This document shows, piece after piece, positions 35,601 through 48,000 of a DNA stretch of 64,000 bases. Below the pieces are notes generated by a model. It made no database searches. It worked only from the letters and a program-made list of their open reading frames with translations, and was not told the origin of the DNA. Position numbers and translations under genes: made by a program. The DNA comes from Nissolia schottii (taxonomy: Eukaryota; Streptophyta; Magnoliopsida; Fabales; Fabaceae), in NCBI GenBank assembly GCA_003254905.1, contig QANU01043359.1, positions 151,140-215,139 on the forward strand, written 5' to 3'. The first letter of the stretch is position 1. Each line of letters opens with the position of its first letter.

Positions 35601-36083
35601 ACTCTTAATGTAGTAACTAATGAGCTTAACCAACTAATTAACCCCAAATGAACCTAATTCTTTATTGAATGAATAATTGCATGATCGGGAACATTATGAA
35701 TCATCGATTTTTGGTGTTGTATGCGATTCATAATATTCATGTATCATGCGTTAAATGTGATCTGGACCATCCAAGTTTTTCCGTCTTAATTTGGGTCGTA
35801 ACAGACTTCTAACATTTTGGGGCTGGTGGGGGCAAAGATTCGGGGTTGCATTTTCACCTCAGTACGGGGTCACGCGAACTTCAGTGAAGTTTCTGAATGT
35901 TACTTTGTTTTTCCAACACTGAATGTTTTATTTTGAGTGATTTTGTGATAGTTCCTGGCAGTTGTTGATTTTGTGGGTCTTATATATCATATTTTAATAT
36001 GTGACACTAGAGTTGTGTCCTTGCCAAGCAGTGGGATATTAAAAATTACATGCTTTATATTGTACAGATTATCTGGGCGTCGA

Positions 36084-39000
36084 ATGGCATCCTCGGATGA
36101 AGAGGGTGAGATTGTCCCATGTTTTGTTAATAATTATTGGTTTGAAAATGATAAGGGGGAATTTGTGCCACTTACTGCTTTGAGATTATTGTGGACCATT
36201 AGCGAGGCCAAATGTGGCGTTGAAACAGGCATATTCTTGCGTGGCGAAACTGATGATGGCCTTCGGAGAATTCGTAAACAGATTACAGGGTGGAGATTTG
36301 AACTTTCCTACAGTCAACAGCGGGAGATTTCAGTGCTTTTGAAGGACAAAAATTGGATAACTCTCCAAAGGCCAAGGAAGTGTTTTGAAAGTACTGTTAG
36401 GGGAGTCCTAGTCACAATCACTTGGCTGCATTTTGTGAAATGGAATCCGGAGGAACCAAGAATATCTATTTGGAACAAAATAACAAAGGAGTTTAGGCAT
36501 GCATTTGCTTTTGTCCTTTGCATGTTTTTGAACTCCCACATTCCAATTTATTCATTCATTATTAACGTGTCTGTTTTGCAGCTCATTTGATGTTTTGCCA
36601 TCTGAGGATGATGTTCTAAATAATGTACCTTTAATTAGAGAAGCAGCTGAAAGGGACCAAGATTTAGCAAAATCTAAGGTTCATATACTCCTGTATTATT
36701 TTTATCAGAGTACATTAAAAAGTGTATTAACTTATGCAGTTCATAGAAACAATCCTCCATATTTCTTGTTTTTCTTTTATTTTTATTTATGTGTGATAGT
36801 AACTGGTATTGTATATGTTCTATTGTTCGAAAATCTAATTTCTATGATAATTGTTGTCACTGGTCACAATACACACAAGAAATGCTTTGTAATTTTTAAA
36901 ACTTTTTGTACTGTTAGAATTGATGCCTGTAACTAATGTGTTGTGCCATGTAATTAATTAGTAGGGTATTGGAATGAGAGGATATTGCCATTGGTCTTAG
37001 TGTAAAGCGTTAACCAATTTATTACAAGGTAGAAACAAAATTGTTTGAGGTCTGGTGCAGTTACCTCCTTTAGTTTTATATAAAACGAGGTGTGGTTGTA
37101 ACATGTAAGGATCTCTGCTTAACGATGAATAATTTACAATCTACTTCGCGTGCTTGCTAAATTAGTAATTTGAATTGTCTTAATTACCTGATGAGCTATG
37201 TCATTTATGAACTATGAAGTACATTACTTCATGTTTAGCCTGAGCCAAGTAATTTTGAATTCAATGTAACTTAACATTTCCCCCAAATTTTTGCTTACTT
37301 TAATGGACAGTATCTGCTAAACTTCATTGAAAAGGCATGTTCAAATGAAGGCTTCCGTGAGGTTAGTGTAAAGTGTTACCTTTTCTTTTTCTCTAGATAA
37401 TCTTTCATCTCTTTTGTTGTTCAAGGTTATGTTGGTTAAATAGCAGGATGTTCATGCCACTAAGAAATCAAAATTTCTAGTTGACTCAGAGGAGGAGGTG
37501 GAGGAGGAGGAGGAGAAGGCCAAATCTGATGGTGAACTCAATTCTGATGAAGGGCAAAATATTGGATATGATACTGTTTGTGCAATTTGTGACAATGGTG
37601 GTGAAATACTTCCGTATGTCTTCATAATACAAGTCAATGACCATAAAGACTTACATTCCTTTACTTTATATCCTTTATGTATTGGTAATTAGTTAAACCT
37701 TTCGCATCTTTGACTTAACTAGTTATCTTTGTTTCGATAATACAGTTGCGAAGGAAGTTGTTTAAGATCCTTCCATCCAACCAAAGAGGCTGGTATAGAT
37801 TCATTTTGTGAATCTCTTGGATACACTTCTGTTCAAGTTAAAGTAAGCACTCGTCTCCCATCTTAGTTACTATAAGAAAAGAGTAGAACAGAAGGAGCAT
37901 TTGAGCCTTGTTTGGAAATATTTTCTGATTGTGAGGGAAAGGACAAGAGTAAAGGGGTATCTAGTCTCCTCACTCTCCTCTTAGAACATACTCTATTGCT
38001 CTCCAATTCCAGACAGAAGTGTGCAGAAATAAATTATTCTTTGAAAATAATTACCGAGAGAAAAAGTGAGTATATTTTATTAGCACACTCTAACAAGGTG
38101 ATATTGAATACCTTGCTTTCATTTCCCTTCCCCTTACTTCTCTCTCCCTTTCTTCCCTTCCCATCTCATTATAAACTCGCAAACTCAGTGTTATCACTAT
38201 TTTTCTTTAATTCCAATTGTTGCTGTATAAAACCAAATCTTAAATTTGCAGGCCTTTCCAAACTTCTACTGTGAAAATTGTAAATTACAGCAGCATCAGT
38301 GCTTTGCTTGTGGTCAATTGGCTTCATCTGATGTTTCATTTAATGCAGAGGTATATTTCTGATATGGCTTAGCTTGGACATTCATTTTGAAGTATCTCCT
38401 CTTTTTGAACCTTAGGGAAAATTTCATGTGAATAACCCAAGTATACCTGTCATTATTTTTTTCTTCCTTTTTCCAGATGTATTTTTTTCTTCTTCTAAAT
38501 TTAAGTGTTTGTTAAGACCCCGATTATCAGTGAGGTTAGGTGTAGTTCCCTATTTGGTAATGGTGCCCGAGGTAATATTGTTTCACCTTATGCTAGATCT
38601 TATGTGAAAAGTAATAGAAATAGAATGCATGACATGGGTGAGGCATGTTTCCATAATGTGGGGAAAAGGGTTTGTAACTAACTTTGCTAGGTGGGCAAGG
38701 TTAGACTAGGGAGAGAAACACACTCATTCAGCTAGAGGGGAGGGGTGCTGACAAGGCACATCAAATTGTCGAAATTGGAATCTTGGACTTAGGATATAAC
38801 TAGGTCTCTTGAACATATAGTGACATTTCCCTTTCCTTTTCTCTCCATTTTATTGTGGTTTTAGGAGATACCATATCGGAGAATTAAAGTGTTTTTATTG
38901 CAGGAAGACAAATCTTAGATGTTGCTTTGGTAGCCGATGACGTGGGGTTTATGATATGAACACAAGGTCAAATCAATGTCTTGTTTTCAAGTTTGATTTT

Positions 39001-42000
39001 TAATAGGTCCATGACAGGGTTAGTTGGAGCTTTTTGGACAAGGTGTTTTAAGAGAAAGCAGCTTGGCTTTAGACCGAGAAAGTGGGCCTCAGGTCTTACA
39101 TCAAGCTCTTTTTCAGTAGTTTTTAAAGCTGAGCCAAAATCTTGGTTTCAAGGTTAGAGGGTTTTAAGGCAAGGAGATCAGTTATCCTCTTTCATGTTCA
39201 CTTTGGTGGTAGATGTCCTTAATCGTTTGCTTTCTAGGGCAGTAGAGAATGAGCTAGTTAAAGGTGTCGAAATGGGATCTGAAGGGAAGGGAGGTAGAAA
39301 GTTAAGAGTGGATATGAACAAATGATACACACCCAAAAATCCTAGGGAAGGGAAGTAGGAAGTTGAGTTAGTCCATCAGGCTTTTGAATGTCAAAGCTTG
39401 AGTGGGCAAACTTTTTTTGAAATGGGTGGTTGGAAATTTTTTTTCTTGAAATGGAAGGGCTTGGGTTTTTTCAAGAAGGTCACCATTTTTTGTTTTTGCC
39501 ACACCGTTTTTCTGTGGTGTATTGACGCAAGATGATTCATGTACAATTCCCTCTTTTTGGAAAAATGAGTTAAGGGTTTGATTGAAAGAATCTCTTTGCA
39601 TTATTTGATCTAAATTTCTTGACACTAACCTCGAATTGATTTTTTTAATCATTGAACATAAATTTGGTAGGACAATGCTAACAGCTCGTGTTATGTCCAT
39701 ATTAGAGGATTAACACCGTCTATAATGCTGTGTCTCGGTACCCACTTTGCACTCTTCTATCTCTTTTGAATTTTAAAATGTCAATCTCTTCTGCGGTGCC
39801 CCTCATTGCTAGACTTCCATAGTGCCGTCGGAGGCGCACCCTACGGCTGGTGAGCTGAGGTCGAAAAGCTTTCCGTCCAACCGGCCAGTCACCAAAGGCG
39901 CATTACCAGAATCTTTATTAGGCGCATTATGTCTGCTTCTTTGGAAAAATGAGGCAAGCTGGGTGATATAGGGTTTAGGAGAGGGTGACTTAGTAATTCC
40001 ACATAATTAATGAGGCAAGTTGGGGGATATAGGGTTGGGCAGCGTGTACCGTGGGGGGTCATTCAAAGATTTGGTTGAAATCAATTTGGGAGAGTAGGTG
40101 GCCTCCTGAAGTGCTACCAACATTGTTACCAATCGTTGTTCTTGTTTACGACATTACAATCTGCATTATTCAGGTATTTTTCCCTTGATTATTATTTGGT
40201 GCTATTACACATCGCTCCCTACCTTTTTCACAATTAGTGTTTGGGGAAAATTCATTTTCTGATGCTCTTAAAAGTAAAGGTGGTCGTGAAGAACATACTA
40301 TTATGCAGAATGATTCAAGCTGAACATGCTATTCGCTTTGTCAATTTCAGTGATCAACTAGCAGATGTATTCAATAAGTCTCTTTAGGGGACCTCCGATT
40401 AGTTACATTTGTAACAAGCTTGTTTGAGAGGAATGTTTGAGAATATTTGTGTATCTTATGTCTTGGAAACATGCTAGAGTATTCTTGGGAACAATAGGGT
40501 CATTTAGTCTTCTTATAAATAGTAGTAGTACTTACTATCTCTAGTATATAAATAGTTGTATAACGTTGAATAGTAACCAGTTCAGATCATTTATCATTTA
40601 TTCTAAGTTTCTCTCTTATTCTTCTAATATGTTTACACTTAACACATATCACACAACTTGGACTTGTTCATATACTTTTAGGTTTTGTTTTCCTTTGTTG
40701 TACTTCATTTTTATGTGTTGAAATTAATTTACTTGTTTTCTTTCTTTATGAATTTGTAACATGGACAAGAGTCTCATTGCTTCTCTCAGGTATTTCCTTG
40801 TATTACTCCAAATTGTGGTCATTACTACCATCCTGAATGTGTTGCAAGGCTACTCTGCCCTGACAATGACACTGAACAACAAGAAATGAGCAGGGGAGTT
40901 GCTATTGGCAAGACATTTATCTGTCCTCTTCACATATGCTCTTTATGCAGAAAAGGTGAAAATAGGAATGTTCATGATTTGCAGTTTGCAATGTGTAGAC
41001 GCTGTCCTAAGGCTTACCATAGGAAATGCTTACCCAAGTAGGTTTTTCTCGTTTTTAATTCATTTTTTGTTTTTATCAATTATTTTTGTTTACGGGTACC
41101 ATCATGTGTCATTTTGCTGAAATCAAGCTGTATAATGCATATTTGTGCATGGCCAGATACTTCTATGTGACTCATTGTCTCTACTGTCTTCAGGGAAATT
41201 TCCTTCACAGTTGATTACTACAAGGGCATTGAACAAAGGGCTTGGGATGGTCTACTTGATAATCGTATTTTGATGTATTGTATGTAAGTTTTTAGTGTTT
41301 CAACCAGTAGATGTTACAAACTTGTGTTTAGATTGTCTCTGTCTCCTTATGTTATATCATTTTCAATCCTTTGTTGTTCAGGGATCATGAGATTGTTAAG
41401 GAACTTGGCACGCCGGCTAGAGACCATCTAGTATTTCCATATATGGAAGTGAATAGGAAGAGATCCAGTTACAAATTATTAGGCAAAGAGAAGGGTGCTA
41501 TAATATCGAGGCAAAGTTTTGAAGATCCTCCTCCCAAGAGGTCATTGCCAACAGACCTCTTTATGAAGGAAGGCATCTGTATCCTTAGTGACAGTTCATC
41601 AACTGGGTCATTCAAGTTTGATGTGGCTAGAAAATGTTTGAAAGATGAAAAGATGTCTGTGTCCAATAGGTCCCTACCAAGGGCTGAAAGTAAATTGTCT
41701 CTGAGGAAAGATAACTCGTACTACAGTTCAAGGTTACTTCAAGCTCAATCTCAGCAGCAAAAATTGGTTAGTGGAAGAATTGAAAGAAGTTTGGACAAGC
41801 CTCCGAACAAAAAAGTCAAAACTTCACATGACTTTGCTAAAGCAGAATTGGAAAAAGGGTATCTTATGTGCATTGTCATATGATTGTGCTTTTTATTGGA
41901 TAAATTATAGAAAAAAGATCTTGATTATCAAGTTCATCTGTTTAATATTTTGACATTACTGTTATGCAGAATTTTGTCTCTGATGGAAGAATCCACGTCA

Positions 42001-45000
42001 GCATTTAATGAGGAACAATTCAGAAAGAACCTTCAAGTCTTCTGTACAAGTTCATGTTTCATAGAAACTGTATTGGATAAAAACCTTACTCAAGGCAAAG
42101 TAGAGGGCTCTGTTAAGGTTTGTACTGTTTTTACCACTTGAATGCAGCTGTCAGCATTTATGTGAAATTGAACAGAGCTCCTTAAGTTAAAACGGTTAAT
42201 TAGCTATTATTCTTCTTGTCACGGAATGTCTGACTTTTCTCGCAGGCTATTCAAACAGCTTTACAGAGGTTAGAAGAAGGGTGTAGTATTGAGGATGCAA
42301 AAGCTATTTGTGAACCAGGGATCCTCCATCAGCTTTTTATTTGGCAGGTTGAACAGCTTATCCTAACTACAGTTCGCTATTGTAAAGCATGACTTTTAAT
42401 TCTTTGTTTATTGTGCTTGATTGTAGCCTGATGAAAACAGAACCTTGGACTTTGTTGGGCTGGGCTTGTGCTTCTTGTTATGAACTTATAATAAACTAGT
42501 AACTGGCCTCAGATTATTAGCACAAATAGGTGTTTGGTGGACTTCTCTAGACTTGGTTGGTATACTTACCTAATAAACAAAATCTATATTTTTAGCAGTT
42601 CTAGACTTAAATGCATTGAACAATGGCTCATTGGTAAATAAAATATGTGTTACTCTTCATCTTTAAAAAATTAGGTAAAAGTGCATGATATACGGGCCTA
42701 TGTGTCTTAATTTTTACCACGTACTGTATTAATTACAAGAGTAATGTGCATAAGACACTACACAATGAGCACTAGAGAGTATACAGTGATTAGTCAAGGA
42801 ATATGTGAAAGTGTTACAGAGATGGTAGGGAAGTTATAGAAATGTTGAAGAAAATGAAAGAAAATGCAATGTTATTGATTGTGTTGAGAATAAAAATATA
42901 TATATTCTATATCGTAGATTGATCTTATTTGATTTAGTTTATTTTAGGTTGATTTACTTTCATCATGCCATGATTCTCTTCTTAGCCTATAAATAGGAAC
43001 ATCTTTATATAATGAGATACACAACAATATACATTGATTCCATAATATTAATTATATTTATTGCTCTTTGGTTATTCTTCTCTAATCCTATTTTATTATT
43101 TTCCTCTGCTCAACCATGAAACTTAACATTATATTACAGCGGTACCATCCTTCGTGACCTGTCTCGTCACTCTTCTGCTACTAAAGTTCCTAATCTAACA
43201 TGAGAACTCTACTTTAATCTCTTGTATCTTTGTTTCTGGTCCTTTCCTTGTGCATCACTTCCAGCAGCTACCAAACTCCTGCCCGCCGCCGTCTCCAGCC
43301 GCTGGCACACTTATCTGGCAACATCTTCATTTGGAAACCCACCACTACTCTTGCCTTCCTCCGCCGCTGCCACCACACAAAGTTGCGATCTGTTCTGACT
43401 TCCAACGCGCCACCAACAGTGTCACGAATTGTTCATTGACCAACGCATCCGGTGTCTTTCTTGGCCACCATCACCACATTCATGGTCGCCTCATCTGTGC
43501 GGCCAAACCGCCCTGAAGTTGTCTCCATCTAACTTCCCACGCACTCTTACGCGCGTCATCTCGTCTCTGATGTAGCGCTAATGCGCTGCTACTTCCCGTC
43601 GCACGTGTTGGCACATCCGCCGCTTTCTCCGGTCACTGCTTACATGTCTTGCTCGTTGTAGATCTGTTCTCCTATTCGTCATCTAGCCACTTTGTCACGA
43701 CAATTATCTTTTGGTTTCTACTTTTGCTCCTGTTGTGTGACTCAAGGCTGCCTCTACCTCCGTATGTCTGTCACTAGTGCCTCTGCTTACCACTATGCCT
43801 ATTTTCCAGTGGTTCTGGCGCTTCATTCCTATGCCACTGTGCCTACTTTTCGATGGTTCCAGTGCTTCATTCCCGTGCCACTGTGCTTCCAGTGGTTCCA
43901 GCACTTCATTTGCATGCCACTGTGCCTACTTTTCTTTGGTTCTGGTGCTTCATTCCTGTGTCACTGTGCTTACACCTTTCCGGTTGTTCCGGTACTTCAT
44001 TCTTGTGCTTACCACTGTGCCCCTTCCTCCGCACATGCCTTACTCCATGTGTGCCTTCCCTCTATGCGTGCCTCTGCCTCGCGTGTGCCTTTGCCTCCTC
44101 CGCTTAATTGTAAGCTTAAAGCTCCATGTGCTTTAGCTTGAGGGGGAGTGTTAAGAATAAAAATATATTCTATATCTTAGATTGATCTTATTTGATTTAT
44201 TTTGTTTTAGGTTGATTTACTTTCATCATGCATTGATTCTCTTCTTAGCCTATAAATAGGAACATCTTTATGTAATGAGATACACAACAATATACATCGA
44301 TTCCATAATATTAATTATGTATATCGCTCTCTGATTATTCCTCTCTCCTATTTTATTATTTTCCTCGACTCAACCATGAAACTTAACAGATTGAAATCCT
44401 ATAATGTAATCAAGGAACCCTAGAATCGTGTTTACAATCAGAGGAAGTTTGAGAGCTCCTCTCTTGCTCTCTAATTCCTTTTTATTTTCTAACTAATAAG
44501 CCAATAGATTTTCTTGCCTCTATCTTCTACTCTTCTCATACTGTATTATCTACACTTGGGCTTGTATCCTGACCTGGCCCATTCCTTGCCTTCCTCCTTG
44601 TCATATGGACTAACGAGATTTCGTTGACACAACACTTGATACGAATAAATTTTGGCCATTATCATCAATCTGGTTCAAAACTCATCGTGTTTTTTTGGGT
44701 GTTCTCTAGATGATTTGTTGAGGGATTTGAAATTTTTGTTACATTGAACTTTATCTTTTTCATGTTTGTTTTTTGTCTTGATTTTAGTCTAGGCGGGTTC
44801 CGTGTCCTCCTCATTCTCACTTTGTTTTTCTTTCTATTAATCTTAGTGCCCGTTTGGCATATGGAATTGGGTGTGACATTGAGGATTGGAATTGGAATTA
44901 GGCTCACTAAGTCCAAATTTTATTTTTGGTGACTCCTTAAGAATTAGAATCATTATTCCATATAACAATTCCATGGAATTCAAAAATAAATAACTCAATC

Positions 45001-48000
45001 ATTTCCAATTCTTATGACATAAAACTTGCCAATTCTACGCCTGAAAAATTTTATCACTCTTATCCAAAGAGGAAAAATATCAAAACTAAACTATCATTCT
45101 GGACCACACCGTGAAGGTGTCAACTACTGTCTTCTCCAGTGAACCACCGCCACCGCCTACACAACACAACTCAATTGTGACTCAGCCCCCTTTGCTTATA
45201 GCCTCCATTCATTGCCATCTCGTTGCTGTAGGACCATCGACCACAACAACACTTGAATCACTGTTACACAACCCCGACTACTGCCTTGCCAAACAGCGTG
45301 GCCAACCATCCCAGCCCGCGGGTTATGTAGCCACTGTCGAGCACGTCATTGAGTGTCATCTATTTTGCTTTGCAATTGGTAATTTGTCTGAAGGCATCTT
45401 TTGGAATTTTTTTCCTAAACCAATAAAACGGAAATTGAGGAATTATGGACCCTGTTACGAATAAACATGAACAAGAAGGTGAGGGGACATTTTGCAGGAA
45501 TGGAGTAATTGTTGCCGTAGGACCATCAACCACAACAACACTTGAATCACCATAGTCATGCAACCCCGACTGATGCCTCGCCTCATAGTGCGGCCAACCA
45601 TCCCAGTCCGCAGGTTACGTAGCTGCCATTGAGCACGTCATTGAGTCACCATCATCTATTTTGCTTTGCAATTGGTAATTTGTGTGAAGGCATCTTTTGG
45701 AATTTTTTCCCTAAACCAATAAAAGGGAATTTAAGGAATTCTGGACCCTGTTAAGATTTAACTTGAACAAGGTGAGGGGACATTTTGCAGGAATGGAGTA
45801 ATCGAGAGCCAATGTGAGTTGTAGATCGGGTGATTGTATGGCAACATAGAGGATATATTGAAGATGGAATTTGATGAAATTCATTAGAGAACGGTGACTA
45901 GCTGAATGTTTATTGTTTCATATGAGATGGATTAGCTGGATTAATCTAAGGAGTTGAGAAACTCCACAAGTGGTGAATATGTTGATCCTTGACCTGCTGG
46001 TGTGATTTTTTTTTTTTTTTTTTTGGTAAAGACCTGCCAGTGTGATGATTGCCTTTTGTTCTTAGGCATAAGTGTAATTTTTATGGCTTATCAGTAACTT
46101 GTAAGGCTGTTCCTTTTTTGTCGCCACTTGTTTGTGGTTGAGTATTAATATATGTTTGTGGTTGAGTTATTGATCTATCAAAAATAAAATTTGAGGAAGT
46201 GTGGATGTTGTCTAGGTTGAGGAACTGAGGTGTAGTGTTGCTGTACTAGGTATAGATGCAAAGTGGGGAGAATTGGAGGTGGGGTTGAAGGGGAAAGGGG
46301 AGTGAGTTCATGCAAGTTTTTAGTTTTTGAAGCACATATCCAAAGTATGGAATTGCAATTAAATTTGCAATTCTAATTCAATGTCAGTAAAAGCCAAACA
46401 TAAAATTCAAGATTCTGCGCTAATTCCAATTGCAACAGAATATTGAATTTAAGATTCTGAAGTAAAATTCCAATTCTAACATCCAAACATACCCTTGATA
46501 AATTTCTTCTTCAAAATGAAATAATAGGAAGGGGAAAAAACCTATTTATACGCATTTTATTTAATGCATGCACATGCATAACTCTAATTTATGTTCCTTC
46601 AATTTTCAATCATACCAGTATTAAGCCCACTCTTCTGTTTTATGATATTGACACCATGGACAAAAAGGTTATCCGGTAGTACTAGAGTAGGGACATTAAT
46701 GATTATATATTCGAAGAAAATAATTTATAACTCTAATTTGAAAGTTATCCCTAATTATTAATTTACTTTCAGAAGCAACTAAAGGTCTATCTTGCTCCTT
46801 TTCTTCATGGCATGCGATATACATCCTTTGGTCGCCATTTCACTAAAATATACAAGCTGAAGGAGGTAAATTCATTCTTTTCTTTCCCCAAAATGTTGGT
46901 TCTGAATACTTCTTACATTTCTTTGTTCCTTCTTTTGCTTGAACTGTGGGGTATGAATCATGGACACTAAATATATGCATGTCTCGTCTTTGGGTTTTGA
47001 TAAGTTGGCTCACCATGGCAACGTAGAATGATGAGAGTTGCACATATTTCAAGATTACTGTACAGTAGTATATATAACTACACAATACAAGGAGAATCCC
47101 ATGAATTTTGTGATAAACTCTTATCTCTCATCTTGGGCTACTAACTAATCTAATCATAATACAAGATATGATAGCATACTATATTCTAGATAAATAAATG
47201 ATATATCAACATTAATGATGTAAGAATGATATTGTTCATCTTTTGAAGAACAATCTGGAGGGCTTCACTGTATCCGAATCTCCTAAGCAAATTTTTTACT
47301 AAATTTCAAACTTAGGCTGTTTCTTCTTGCTCTTAGCCTAATGGATAATTATTCGTAAATAATGATTTTATGAATTAAAATGCTACAAGCAACAGCGAAG
47401 GAGAATCTTTCCAATGTTTTTTGCTTTTTCTCGTTCTTGTTTATTAGTAAGCTAATATAACAGCTTTCTAATGCAGGTTGTTGATAGGCTTCATTGGTAT
47501 GTGCAAAATGGGGACACGGTGTGTAGTATGTTCATTTGTTTTCTTTTCTCTAGTTCTTGTTTGCTGAGGTTAGAACTTAGAAGGCACCTCTTAAATGTAC
47601 CACTAACAATAGGTTACAGATGGTCGTGTTGCCTGAATCATAAAAATTAATTGGATTCTTTTTAGTGAATATCACTGCTATGGCCATTTAAGTTCCTATC
47701 GATATAGGCAACCCAAATCTTGTAATATTCAATTGTTTTGGAAGTTCCTATTTTCATTAAATTTGTTGTAAGATGACACCTGCATATATTAAAGAATGTT
47801 GCTGGCAATTTCTGTTTTACTTTATGGTTGTTCCAACTAACTTGCATTGTCGATACTTACATGAATATCCTTTTCAGGTTTTAGACTTCTGTTGTGGTGC
47901 TAATGACTTCAGTTGTTTGATGAAATCAAAGCTTGAACAGATGGGGAAGTTATGCTCATTTAAGAACTATGATTTGTTCCAAGCCAAGGTATATTTCCCA

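Noticed and set aside
43692-44141. Overlapping frames of 84-149 codons in the intron-11 LTR element
   Set aside because: They follow a C/T-rich minisatellite, are Cys/Phe/Pro-rich without a known domain, and are open in several frames at once.
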